A DNA stretch of 64,000 nucleotides from Paenibacillus sp. GSMTC-2017 (GCF_016019935.1 NZ_JAECMT010000001.1:558022-622021), one strand, 5' to 3'. Shown: positions 8,949-16,773, numbered from the stretch's first letter. Made by a program: numbers and translations. Notes: a model not told the origin generated them from the sequence alone.

Positions 8949-9451
8949 GGGCCTTCTATTTTAATGACAGCCTTTTGAGTCGTTTCGTTTGATTTAGGTG
9001 ATGATGTTTTTCCTTTTGAAGATGGACTCTTCTCCTTAGGCTGCTTCAAGCCCGAGTTGTCAACTGCATCAACCTGTGTCCCTAGTGGGGTAGGTAAAGT
9101 CCCTTCATAGGAGGTCGTAGCAATTCTAACGGATTTAATCGTCAATGAAAACGAAAAACCATTTGCTACTCGATGATCATGTTTTGATGAAAAACTCGTA
9201 ATGAGACCTGTAAAAGCATTCCTTCCCACATATTTCGCAATAATTCCTTGATCCATGTTCGAAATAATTTTGGCTCGGACCTGAGCAGCATCATCACCTA
9301 CAATATACCCATTTAATGAAAGGGTGCGCGGTTTGCGTTGTACATGGTCGCTAAGGTTGATTCCTTTTTCAACGGGTTGGTCTGTAATATCTACTTCATA
9401 TGAGGGATCTTCATTAATAACATGGATATATTGACCGTTTAAGATTGCCAC
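8933..9451 (-). CDS. Dit-like tail protein, N-terminal domain
   Basis: Protein of 172 aa encoded directly after the tape measure; its GTG start overlaps the tape-measure stop by one base. The segment ITDQPVEKGINLSDHVQRKP, then LSLNGYIVGDD and GLITSFSSKHDHRVANGFSF, is the pattern of Dit-like baseplate proteins that form the ring linking tube to baseplate. The C-terminal third is low complexity (SPSSKGKTSSPKSNE) and then ends with IKIEGPWQEG. Probably the tail-tube initiator or inner baseplate ring. Confidence 0.75.
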   Translation of the reverse strand: MAILNGQYIHVINEDPSYEVDITDQPVEKGINLSDHVQRKPRTLSLNGYIVGDDAAQVRAKIISNMDQGIIAKYVGRNAFTGLITSFSSKHDHRVANGFSFSLTIKSVRIATTSYEGTLPTPLGTQVDAVDNSGLKQPKEKSPSSKGKTSSPKSNETTQKAVIKIEGPWQEG

Positions 9452-12372
9452 TAAACCTCAACCTCCAATAGCCCCATTCTACGAATAGCTGAATCAACAG
9501 CATCTTGAATGACTCTCTTCATTTGTTCCGCCATATCACTATTGACCGATCCTCCTGAAGTACTTCCTTTCATGTCTATATTCAGATCGATCTCAAGTCG
9601 TTGAGTTGTGTTGGCTCGTACTGGGGCAGACTCTGGTGTATAGGTTGTAGCTGATACTTTCTGTGCAGGATCACTAAGTGGTGCAGTTACTTCTCCTGCT
9701 AGAGCAGTTTGGGTGTACGACGCAGTTGCATCACTCAAAAGTGCAGTCTGGGCATACGACGCAGTTGCTTCACTCGCAAGTGCATTCTGAACGTACGACG
9801 CAGTTACTTCTCCCGCTAGTGCGGTCTGAACGTACGGCGCAGTTACTTCTCCCGCTAGTGCGGTCTGTGCGTACGGTGCAATTACTTCACCCGCTAGTGC
9901 TGTCGATGCAACTGATACCATAGCCTGTGTACCTGTAATACCATCAGCTAACCCTTCACCTGTATAGTAGCCGACTTCCATCATTACTCGTGAGGGCGAT
10001 TTAATGCCTAAGAAATTTTTGATCCCGGTTGTTATCTTACCTGCTACATTTGTAATAGCAGTAACTACAGCACCTGCCATATTCACAATACCGTCAATTA
10101 AGCCTTGAATAATGTTCCTACCGATTTCTTGCAAATCAATCCCTTGAAAAAATCCTGTTATCGTTGTCCAAATTCCAGTGAAAAAAGTTCCAATACCCGA
10201 AAATACGTTAGTGGTTATTGTTGAGATCTGAGTCCAGTAACCGGTAATAACTGTAACAATCCATGATATAGCGCCAACGATAGCCGTATGAATGAGTAAA
10301 ACCCACCCACTAAAGAAAGTAACTATGCCGTTAAATACGTTTGTTGTTATTGTCGTAATTTGAGTCCAATAACCGGTAACCGTTGTAACTATCCATGAAA
10401 TAGCACCGACGATGGCTGTTATAATCAGCAAACCCCATCCACTAACGAAAGTAACAATGCTATTAAAAATGTTGAAAAATCCATTTTTAAATACTGTCCA
10501 TTGTGCTAATAACCATGGACCAATCGTTCCCCAATTTTTGAAAATAAGAATGGCAGCTATGATGACTGCAATGATACCAGCTACGATCCAAGTTATCGGA
10601 TTTGCCCAAAAAGCAGAATTCAATGCCCATTGTGCTGCTGTCATAGCCCATGTTCCCGCTGTAGATAACCAAGTTCCAATTGTCATTACTCTCATTGCTG
10701 CTGAAGCTGTTGTAGTCGTAAATGTCATAATCCTTAACGCTGCTGTTTTTGCTTTAGCCGCTATCGTAGAAAGAACCAACCTTGCTTTAAGAGCAACTAG
10801 TTCAGCGTTTACTGCTAATAACAACGCTTTATGTGTAACTAACGGCACCTTACTAGCAATCCAAGCAGCTGTCATTCTTATAATCGATCCCACCGCTACC
10901 CATCCCGAAGCTGCGTACTTGTAGATGGATACAATTAAACTACCAGTCATTTTTGCAGCTGTTTTTACGGACTCTACCCCAGTCAATATAATACCTTTTA
11001 GGAAAGAACCTGACATCTTTGCACCACTAATTGCTGCTTGGACTCCTGTTCGGATCAAAGCCGGCAAAAAGATTGTTGTTAAGACGGCCGTCGTTGCAAG
11101 GATAGCGTTTTTGTTCTCTGCAATAAATCCAGTAAACGCATTAAAACCGGATATTAATGCTGGTATTGCACCCGCTACAACGTTAAAACCTTTACCAAGG
11201 AAGTTAGCAACTGCAGTACCAACTGCTTCGATTTGCGGTTTGTGATCAACCAGCCATTGGCCTAACTTCGACAGGTGGGGAAGCATTTTCTGACCAATAG
11301 GCATAAGAAACCCTGTCTCGATCTGTCGCCCGAACATCGCAAATGCTTCACCAGGCTTATTAAATTTAATTTGATTTAGCTCATTCATACTAGCCGCAGT
11401 TTCGTCGAACTTGTCAGTTGCATTTCCCATTGCTGTAACTACGTCCGCTTCCAGCTCTTTAAATTGAGCACCCATTAGAGCTACACCAATTTTATTCCTT
11501 TTAACGGGATCTTCTATCGCTGCTATACCCTTTATTACTTGGCTAAACGCCTGACTAGCCTTAGAACCACCCTCAGCAAATGTTTTCGTCATAGCATTAG
11601 CATCAAAACCTAGCTCTTTAAAAGCCCCTCTTGTCGATTTAGAGTTGTCTTTAGCTATACTATTAAAATCTTTTACAGCAAGGCCTACTTTATCTAACTG
11701 GTATGCACCTTCGATTGCTCCTGCTGATAACACATCGAACATTCCCTCAGCAGTAAAGCCCAGTGCCTTAAACTGATTGGAATATTTGTTAGCACTATCT
11801 AACAAATCTCCCGATTTGTTAAGTCCCTGCTGAGATCCTTGCGCAAGTAAATTCATTGCCTGCTCTGACGAAATGCCAAATTGCCTCATCATCGTATCAG
11901 CGGTTTTAACACTATCTGTTAATTTAAACCCAAAAGAGTCTTGAAGTAAGATCGCATTACGCGTCGTATTTTCTAATTGATCTCCTGTTTGTCCGGTAAC
12001 TGTTTTTACTGCTACGATTGCATTTCCGAGATCTGCCCAATCTTTTCCGAAATTTTGATTATAAAGATTTTTCGCTATCCCACTTGTCTCTTCCATTTGA
12101 GCTTTTGTTGCAGCTGTTGCTCCTTGCACATCTGACATCGCTTTTTCAAAATTCGATGCTGCTGTTTGAGCTGCTACACCAATTCCAATAATAGCTCCAG
12201 GGAGAGACATTGCTAATTCTATAGCTGCTTCAGCAGCATTAGCCTTTAGTTTTTTAATACTTTCAGCAAACTTCGAAGTTTTGACCTCTGCTTCAGCTAC
12301 TTGTTCCATATTCACGTTTATCGCTACGTTGTACATCAATATTCCGATTGTTTGCTCCGCCATCGCTTCCAT
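9451..12372 (-). CDS. tail tape measure protein (TP901 family)
   Basis: Protein of 973 aa that sets tail length and is threaded through the tube. The N-terminal TP901 core is clear: ANFEKAMSDVQGATAA-like motif (SNFEKAMSDVQGATAATK), VKTADTMMRQFGISSEQAMN, then LGFDANAMTKTFAEGG. The middle holds hydrophobic segments (residues about 405-440 and 590-620, NPITWIVAGIIAVIIAAILI). A 44-residue tandem duplication follows at about residues 640-725 and six 13-residue repeats at about 823-900. The motif GIKSPSRVMMEVG is typical of tape measures. At about 0.15 nm per residue, a rule from other tails, it predicts a tail near 145 nm. GGGGGGTGA precedes the start. Confidence 0.92.
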   Translation of the reverse strand: MEAMAEQTIGILMYNVAINVNMEQVAEAEVKTSKFAESIKKLKANAAEAAIELAMSLPGAIIGIGVAAQTAASNFEKAMSDVQGATAATKAQMEETSGIAKNLYNQNFGKDWADLGNAIVAVKTVTGQTGDQLENTTRNAILLQDSFGFKLTDSVKTADTMMRQFGISSEQAMNLLAQGSQQGLNKSGDLLDSANKYSNQFKALGFTAEGMFDVLSAGAIEGAYQLDKVGLAVKDFNSIAKDNSKSTRGAFKELGFDANAMTKTFAEGGSKASQAFSQVIKGIAAIEDPVKRNKIGVALMGAQFKELEADVVTAMGNATDKFDETAASMNELNQIKFNKPGEAFAMFGRQIETGFLMPIGQKMLPHLSKLGQWLVDHKPQIEAVGTAVANFLGKGFNVVAGAIPALISGFNAFTGFIAENKNAILATTAVLTTIFLPALIRTGVQAAISGAKMSGSFLKGIILTGVESVKTAAKMTGSLIVSIYKYAASGWVAVGSIIRMTAAWIASKVPLVTHKALLLAVNAELVALKARLVLSTIAAKAKTAALRIMTFTTTTASAAMRVMTIGTWLSTAGTWAMTAAQWALNSAFWANPITWIVAGIIAVIIAAILIFKNWGTIGPWLLAQWTVFKNGFFNIFNSIVTFVSGWGLLIITAIVGAISWIVTTVTGYWTQITTITTNVFNGIVTFFSGWVLLIHTAIVGAISWIVTVITGYWTQISTITTNVFSGIGTFFTGIWTTITGFFQGIDLQEIGRNIIQGLIDGIVNMAGAVVTAITNVAGKITTGIKNFLGIKSPSRVMMEVGYYTGEGLADGITGTQAMVSVASTALAGEVIAPYAQTALAGEVTAPYVQTALAGEVTASYVQNALASEATASYAQTALLSDATASYTQTALAGEVTAPLSDPAQKVSATTYTPESAPVRANTTQRLEIDLNIDMKGSTSGGSVNSDMAEQMKRVIQDAVDSAIRRMGLLEVEV
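9672..9904 (-). repeat. six tandem 39-bp (13-codon) repeats inside the tape measure gene
   Basis: Six in-frame 13-residue units with consensus TALAGEVTAPYVQ (variants TALAGEVIAPYAQ, NALASEATASYAQ, TALLSDATASYTQ) follow one another near the C-terminus of the tape measure. Each unit is 39 bp, so unit gain or loss keeps the frame and would change protein length. Confidence 0.9.
10202..10465 (-). repeat. 132-bp (44-codon) tandem duplication inside the tape measure gene
   Basis: Two adjacent copies encode nearly the same 44 residues, each holding AIVGAISWIVT, TGYWTQI and TTITTNVF. The repeat distance is 132 bp, for example the AATACGTT blocks at 10202 and 10334. Differences are mostly silent or conservative, so the duplication is old enough to have drifted but is still in frame. 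Confidence 0.85.
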
Positions 12373-12409
12373 TCACCCCCCATGCAACAAAAAAGCGCCC
12401 CGAAGGACG

Positions 12410-12616
12410 CTATTTCTTTTTGCTTCTAGAAGCCTGCTTTTGCAGCTGAACATATATATCTAACGCCGCGTTCGCTTCCATCAGATCATTCTGATCCATC
12501 ATTTGAAGATCGGAATAGGAAATATTCATATCTGATAAAAGTAAGCGCCATTGAGACCAATTTGCTCTAGCCCTCTTCTCCGCTTCCAGCTTGCTGATCA
12601 TCATCGTTGTCACCAT
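12410..12616 (-). CDS. tail assembly chaperone, downstream frame (putative frameshift product)
   Basis: Second frame of the tail-assembly chaperone pair, between tube and tape measure, where dsDNA phages keep G/GT-type chaperones. It is open from 12688 to 12410 and overlaps the upstream frame in the +1 (equivalently -2) phase. The visible protein is helical and charged (KLEAEKRARANWSQWRLLLSDMN and onward), ending in a basic KQASRSKKK. It could be made as a C-terminal extension by ribosomal frameshift or start at an internal ATG (12616, 12604 or 12601), none with a good ribosome site. Function is by analogy. Confidence 0.6.
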   Translation of the reverse strand: MVTTMMISKLEAEKRARANWSQWRLLLSDMNISYSDLQMMDQNDLMEANAALDIYVQLQKQASRSKKK

Positions 12617-12872
12617 CTTGCCCTGAGATGAAAGAGTAGGCAGCATTAATAACTTCGCTATATTCAGTATAGTCTTTAAAATCGTCAATCCGTTTCTTTG
12701 GCTCGACGACTACATGCTTCAGCATTTCTTCTGACAGACGCTCTTCTAGCACAACTCCATGCTTATTTTTTGATGCGTCATTAATTTTCGATACCATACG
12801 CACACCGGGATGCTGGAAAATATACTTATTTCCTTGTTTTGAAATGAAATCTTTCTGATTAAAATTAGTCAT
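12567..12872 (-). CDS. tail assembly chaperone, upstream frame (XkdN/G-like)
   Basis: Protein of 101 aa expected to bind the tape measure during tail assembly, as lambda gpG does. AAGGAG stands 10 nt before its ATG. The sequence begins MTNFNQKDFISKQGNKY and continues with a substrate-like helical part (LSEEMLKHVVVEPKKRIDDF, YTEYSEVINAAYSFI), then ends in an acidic low-complexity tail GQDGDNDDDQQAGSGEEG. It lies directly after the tube gene. The last 120 nt overlap a second open frame that continues beyond this stop. Confidence 0.75.
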   Translation of the reverse strand: MTNFNQKDFISKQGNKYIFQHPGVRMVSKINDASKNKHGVVLEERLSEEMLKHVVVEPKKRIDDFKDYTEYSEVINAAYSFISGQDGDNDDDQQAGSGEEG

Positions 12873-12919
12873 GCGGTATCTTCTCCTTTAATTTAAGCTT
12901 TTGAATTATTTAAATACAA

Positions 12920-13312
12920 TTATTCAAATACAAGATCAAGACATTTAATTTCATATTCCCGATCTTCTAGTGCATTTGCATACTTGCGCGCACCAGGCTT
13001 TGAGATATAGCATTGTGTCGCTGATGTAATTTCTTTCTGTTCGCCTGCATAAATAACGGTTACCGGAACCAAATCACCTGTATTGGCTAAGTTATTCATA
13101 AAAGGAATCTGAGGGCTCGTCGGCTGCAACGTTAGCGTAATCGTTCCGAGATTATTGTTAATCTTCGTACGGACAACGTCTCCTTGTGCTCCTACTGAAG
13201 TCTCGTAATTGTCCTCATCTTTTTCAATTTCTACCATAGATTCACCGAAACCAGTTAAATGAACATTTTGGATAATGACACTTACACTTTTGGGATCATA
13301 CGTATAACTCAT
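12920..13312 (-). CDS. tail tube protein (DUF3277-like)
   Basis: Protein of 130 aa encoded just after the sheath. It begins MSYTYDPKSVSVIIQNVHLTG and holds GFGESMVEIEKDEDNYETSVG, then RTKINNNLGTITLTLQPTSP, matching the tube proteins that accompany DUF3383-type sheaths. It forms the inner rigid tube inside the contractile sheath. AAGGAG lies 10 nt upstream of the ATG and the gene starts 15 nt after the sheath stop. Confidence 0.85.
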   Translation of the reverse strand: MSYTYDPKSVSVIIQNVHLTGFGESMVEIEKDEDNYETSVGAQGDVVRTKINNNLGTITLTLQPTSPQIPFMNNLANTGDLVPVTVIYAGEQKEITSATQCYISKPGARKYANALEDREYEIKCLDLVFE

Positions 13313-13326
13313 ACTTTTTCATCTCC

Positions 13327-14328
13327 TTAAATTTTGATGTAACCTCTAATTGCTGTTTTATGGATCGCACCTGCAAGTTCAAACGAGAATTCTCCACCCT
13401 TGTAGAGACGATTTGCTCGATCTGCAGCATCCACTTCGTTTCTCGATTTGAATGTTGTGGAGAACAGACCCATTCCCTTTTCATCCCGAGCAATCATGCC
13501 ATTATTAAATGCACGTTGTAAGACGGTCCGCACGCTGCTCTCAATAAGCGCAATGCCGTTGTCATCGTAGCTCAATTTACGTGTTTGGTTTAACAAATCT
13601 TGAACAGAGAATTCAATCGATTGGACTAGAAAATCTTTGCTATGAACGATATCGATATATTCGCCACTAGCTACTTTGCCTTCGCTCGTTACAGCTTTTC
13701 CAGCTTTCATGACATATGTGTTTGCACTCAGCTCATGAATTTCATTCAATTCTGTAGCAGTCAGATCAAGAGGAACGATTCCTCTTAACGTCTTAAACTT
13801 CCAAGTAGCACTACCAACTTCGTCAGAACCCGTTTCACCGATCCATGCTGCTTCTGGATAATTTGATGTATTGGTATGATAAAGAATGCTTGTACGGCCA
13901 TAGCCCTTGGCTTTAATCGCAGCCAAATCCGCTTTGGTGCTTGAACTTGTTAGGAACTGCCTCGTTCCATCAAGCTCTACTGCATCAGCAATTGTAGTAA
14001 TACTGTCGACTGTTCGGTCTGTTGAAACAAGGAAATACCAATCCTTTGAGAAAATCGATGGCAAAAATACCTCAAGAGTCTCTCCCGCAGTTTTATGCAG
14101 CATTACCGCAATTTCAGCTGGTGCATTATCCCCTTGGTTAAATAAAGCAAAAGCCGCCTTATAAACTTCACTTGTCGTAGCGAAATCTGTCTTAACCGCT
14201 TCTAAGTTCGCATATGATTTGTAGTCCTGCCCTGTAGCGCTAGAACCGATAATTAGTGTTTTACCAAAACTCAGCTTTGGAGTCGGTTTTTGAATATCAA
14301 TTGTGACAATTACATCTTGTATGGACAA
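13327..14328 (-). CDS. contractile tail sheath protein (DUF3383-like)
   Basis: Protein of 333 aa, the sheath of the contractile tail and the main sign that this is a myovirus-type particle. Features are IQDVIVTIDIQKPTPKLSFG with IIGSSATGQDYKSYANL at the N-terminus, KAAFALFNQGDNAPAEIAV in the middle and the C-terminal RANRLYKGGEFSFELAGAIH block that wraps the tube. I chose the TTG at 14328 because AAGGAGG lies 8 nt upstream and it begins one base after the stop of the previous gene; a longer frame to 14370 would overlap that gene. Confidence 0.87.
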   Translation of the reverse strand: MSIQDVIVTIDIQKPTPKLSFGKTLIIGSSATGQDYKSYANLEAVKTDFATTSEVYKAAFALFNQGDNAPAEIAVMLHKTAGETLEVFLPSIFSKDWYFLVSTDRTVDSITTIADAVELDGTRQFLTSSSTKADLAAIKAKGYGRTSILYHTNTSNYPEAAWIGETGSDEVGSATWKFKTLRGIVPLDLTATELNEIHELSANTYVMKAGKAVTSEGKVASGEYIDIVHSKDFLVQSIEFSVQDLLNQTRKLSYDDNGIALIESSVRTVLQRAFNNGMIARDEKGMGLFSTTFKSRNEVDAADRANRLYKGGEFSFELAGAIHKTAIRGYIKI

Positions 14329-14329
14329 T

Positions 14330-14818
14330 TTAATTTCCTCCTTGAATATTAATTTTTTCAATAACTTCATTAAGAGTTTCTACTACACTCGTAGTTCGAA
14401 ACTCTACTTCAAACCCTTGACGCAGCTCTAACACGTTATTATTGGTTACGTCCCGATTTTCGAGATCTCCAACATTAACTACAACTACATCTACTAGTTC
14501 TTTCAATAAAACATGTCCTGCTGTTTTGAACCAATCTCTGGCAACCAACCCATTTTCGATGCTTGTGGCACGATCGCTTGCATGAGACAAAAAAGAGACC
14601 GTAAATGATACTGTCTCTCTCTCGATTCGTTTATTTGATTCAAAATAGATTGACGGTTGCCCCTTCGATGCTCTAAACCCGCCAACAAAATCATAAGTAA
14701 AAAACGAACCTACAGGTCTATCAACCCCGCTATGCATCTCAATAACGGGAAACTTCAAATGTTCTGATAGATTAGTAACGATAGCAGAACGAATTACCCT
14801 AATTGCTAACAAGTGCAA
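14330..14818 (-). CDS. tail terminator / neck protein, gp12-like (LIC_12616 family)
   Basis: Protein of 162 aa. The conserved core is visible as VIEMHSGVDRPVGSFFTYDFVGG-type segment (PVGSFFTYDFV), SIYFESNKRIERETVSFTVSF and HASDRATSIENGLVARDWF. Members of this family cap the head-proximal end of contractile tails. It is the first conserved tail gene in the operon, and nothing head-related precedes it. In a headless particle it would close the upper end of the tube and sheath. Confidence 0.75.
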   Translation of the reverse strand: MHLLAIRVIRSAIVTNLSEHLKFPVIEMHSGVDRPVGSFFTYDFVGGFRASKGQPSIYFESNKRIERETVSFTVSFLSHASDRATSIENGLVARDWFKTAGHVLLKELVDVVVVNVGDLENRDVTNNNVLELRQGFEVEFRTTSVVETLNEVIEKINIQGGN

Positions 14819-14864
14819 TCACCCTTTTCATAACACCTTACTCTGAACAACATGCTATTAATCG

Positions 14865-14984
14865 TCAATAGAACAGCGAGTAGATACTTCGTTTGGGGGA
14901 TGCACGCTCCCGTATCCCTTCACAATTATGTTGTCCCAGAGTAGACCATTCCTTAGTGAAAGCCATCGATTGAATCGTATCCAT
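14865..14984 (-). CDS. very small phage protein, 39 aa
   Basis: Short frame MDTIQSMAFTKEWSTLGQHN..., ending in IYSLFY. GGGGGTGATGAT directly before the ATG gives a good ribosome site. It sits between the small cysteine protein and the tail terminator gene, in the tail direction. No known family recognised; coding status rests on the ribosome site and operon position. An overlapping 43-aa frame from an ATG at 14989 is less likely. Confidence 0.4.
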   Translation of the reverse strand: MDTIQSMAFTKEWSTLGQHNCEGIRERASPKRSIYSLFY

Positions 14985-15010
14985 ATCATCACCCCCTTCA
15001 CTTGAAAAGT

Positions 15011-15181
15011 TCAGAGTTGCTGCGTTTTAATCTTGCGTAGATTGTTTTTCTCCAAAACACACTTCGGCAAATGACATAATTGCTTCGTCTCTCGCCATTC
15101 ACCCCAATAACATCCTTTACATTTCGCCGGTTGCTTTGGAAGTGGCGGTTCTTTAACCGATGATTCCTCTGTTTCCTTCAT
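15011..15181 (-). CDS. small cysteine-motif phage protein, 56 aa
   Basis: Frame of 56 aa with an acidic Pro-rich N-terminus (MKETEESSVKEPPLPKQ) and a compact motif CKGCYWGEW followed by LCHLPKC. The CxxC...CxxxxC arrangement could bind zinc. A purine-rich GGGAGGG/GGGG stretch lies before the ATG. It is the first gene of the late (tail) operon downstream of the phased repeats at 15316-15357. Function unknown; small zinc-ribbon phage proteins of this kind are often found between late regulator and structural genes. Confidence 0.6.
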   Translation of the reverse strand: MKETEESSVKEPPLPKQPAKCKGCYWGEWRETKQLCHLPKCVLEKNNLRKIKTQQL

Positions 15182-15224
15182 ATCCCCGGTCCCTCCCTAC
15201 CTTTAGCGGGATACTAACCCATGC

Positions 15225-15252
15225 AAAAGGGGCCGCCCATTGGACGACCCCT
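15225..15252 (-). terminator. hairpin downstream of the late-regulator gene
   Basis: On the minus strand GGGGTCGTCC and GGGCGGCCCC pair around an AATG-type loop and are followed by TTTT. It would end transcription coming from the regulator gene. It also lies downstream of the phased repeats, so late transcription must either start after it or read through. Confidence 0.55.
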
Positions 15253-15315
15253 CACGCACACTTGCCATATTTCATACTTCCATAATTCAATATTACCATG
15301 TTCTTTTGCAACTTG

Positions 15316-15357
15316 TCGGACATGAAGCGGACGTAGAACGGACATAAAGCGGACATC
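15316..15357. promoter_or_regulatory. four CGGAC repeats at exact 11-bp spacing, candidate late-activator site
   Basis: CGGAC occurs at 15317, 15328, 15339 and 15350, each exactly 11 bp apart, in units close to CGGACATAAAG (the second has CGGACG). The array lies between the ArpU-like gene and the tail operon. On the minus strand it is followed 4 nt later by TTGCAA (15311-15306), a possible weak -35 box. Same-face spacing is what a multimeric activator would need. Confidence 0.6.
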
Positions 15358-15362
15358 GTATT

Positions 15363-15809
15363 TTAGCACTCTTTTAGTACCAATAAACCTAGAATAGTTG
15401 CAATGCGATACAAAGTATCTGACTTTATCCGGCGGTAATGGCGATCACTATATCCCATCTCCATCGCTACATCGATATCAAGCACACTGTCCTCGTCTAA
15501 ATATCTAGCGCGTATTAATTGCTGTTGTTTAGCTCCCAGCCTACTGATAGCACTCTCCGCTCGCTCAATGTGACGACGCCTCCGTTCGGGCTCATCTACA
15601 TTAATAGCGGCTAATCTCCCCGTATGATCGCTTGTCATACCTGTATAGCTTCGCGGCATGTCATTATAGGAAGCTGTTATAGACTGCTCCATTGGTATAT
15701 AGGCGGTTACTTGGTACTCCCTGGCTTGTAATAGATATTTCTCCACTGCATCCTTCGTTGCACTGTCATCCACTTTGTAATTTTCCAAACTCATTCGTTT
15801 TGCTCCCAT
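15363..15809 (-). CDS. ArpU-type phage late transcriptional regulator
   Basis: Protein of 148 aa related to ArpU/Xpf-like sigma-70 region-4 regulators. The N-terminal half (ENYKVDDSATKDAVEKYL, AREYQVTAYIP) and the C-terminal helix-turn-helix (AKQQQLIRARYLDEDSVLDIDVAMEMGYSDRHYRRIK region) fit this family, which turns on late genes. GAGGAG stands 9 nt before the ATG at 15809, so I chose that over a longer frame from 15866. It lies next to the tail operon and just before the phased CGGAC repeats it may bind. Confidence 0.82.
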   Translation of the reverse strand: MGAKRMSLENYKVDDSATKDAVEKYLLQAREYQVTAYIPMEQSITASYNDMPRSYTGMTSDHTGRLAAINVDEPERRRRHIERAESAISRLGAKQQQLIRARYLDEDSVLDIDVAMEMGYSDRHYRRIKSDTLYRIATILGLLVLKEC

Positions 15810-16075
15810 TACTCCCATCTCCTCTGCTATTTTATAGATAAAATTATTTAAACCCCTTGCTACCATTCTCCAACGTGCTTATTTACATTTATTTGATTAC
15901 TACTGCTGCTACCCTTCTTCGCGAAATTCGCCGAGACTGTTGCCCCTCATGTTCCCCATTATTCTTTTTGTTCATCAAGTCTACAAGAAACGGTGATCTC
16001 GCCTTGCATATTTGTCCAAACCTTTCCTATGAATCAATCATAGAATATATCATCCCAAAAGAAAGGGTGATAGAA

Positions 16076-16444
16076 TTGGCAAACGTTGATGTAAGGCTCC
16101 AACTATTCTCTGGCAATAACTTCACAAATCGGCGGATTGTTTTTAGACGTGGAGGCGTAGCAGTTCAAGACTTGGGAGCATTTCGTTTTGATAATGTTCT
16201 TTCCAGTTTTCGTCTAAGAAATGTCTCAACCACAGATTCTGTTACACTTGTTTTATTTTCACGAATTAACTTTCAGGGATCCACTCGCGTATTTCGTGGG
16301 CGCCAAAACGTGTCTAATTTAGGTAATTTCAATAATCTAACTTCTTCACTAATTTTAGTAGGGCGCAACCTTACAGATGCCGAGATTCAACAGATCCAAC
16401 GTACAGGTGTCCCTCCACGTGATATTTTAGTTATCAGACAATAA
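16076..16444 (+). CDS. beta/gamma-crystallin-like protein, two motifs
   Basis: Protein of 122 aa starting at TTG (16076), with AAGGGTGATAGAA just upstream; an open frame extends to 15857 but its sequence there is not protein-like. Two similar beta-sandwich motifs are visible: LFSGNNFTNRRIVFRRG ending FDNVLSSFRLR, and LFSRINFQGSTRVFRG ending FNNLTSSLILV. Each carries the (D/N)-(D/N)-x-x-S-S calcium-binding signature (DNVLSS, NNLTSS) of microbial beta/gamma-crystallins. No signal peptide. It is transcribed against the surrounding phage genes, like a cargo gene. Biological role unknown. Confidence 0.72.
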   Translation: MANVDVRLQLFSGNNFTNRRIVFRRGGVAVQDLGAFRFDNVLSSFRLRNVSTTDSVTLVLFSRINFQGSTRVFRGRQNVSNLGNFNNLTSSLILVGRNLTDAEIQQIQRTGVPPRDILVIRQ

Positions 16445-16455
16445 CTGATGAAGGA

Positions 16456-16483
16456 GAAAAAGGCACAGGAATGTGTCTTTTTC
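16456..16483 (+). terminator. intrinsic terminator after the crystallin-like gene
   Basis: GAAAAAGGCACA, loop GGAA, TGTGTCTTTTTC: a stem with one G-T wobble followed by T residues, 12 nt after the stop codon. Confidence 0.75.
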
Positions 16484-16562
16484 ATACTTCCAAGCCATAC
16501 TTCATTTCAATTCAATTCACGTTTGCAACAAGATTGTTATACTGCCAAGCGACGAGGATCTT

Positions 16563-16754
16563 TTAATCTAAACAAAAAACTCCTCTTCCGATTCGTTCTA
16601 TATCATCATCCGTTGCACGAGTTATAATAAAAGGTTCACTTCCGTTCCACCACACCATTTCTTCGCCTACCTCAATCTCCTTAAGGGCCTCACACAGCTC
16701 CTTTGTCGGTTTAATATCTATTTTCCATCTATTTTTTAATTTCGAATTAATCAT
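16563..16754 (-). CDS. small phage protein of unknown function
   Basis: Protein of 63 aa (MINSKLKNRWKIDIKPTKEL...), acidic in the C-terminal half with VGEEMVWWNGSEPFIITRATDDD. It follows the helicase-loader gene by 19 nt in the same direction, so it is probably the last gene of the replication operon. AGAAGGAGTTAAGTA upstream of the ATG is a good ribosome site. No family recognised. Confidence 0.6.
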   Translation of the reverse strand: MINSKLKNRWKIDIKPTKELCEALKEIEVGEEMVWWNGSEPFIITRATDDDIERIGRGVFCLD

Positions 16755-16773
16755 TACTTAACTCCTTCTATAC

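Noticed and set aside
10412-10924. 170-codon plus-strand frame opposite the tape measure gene
   Set aside because: It mirrors the Ala/Ile/Val-rich repeats of the tape measure, has no ribosome site and no recognisable domain.
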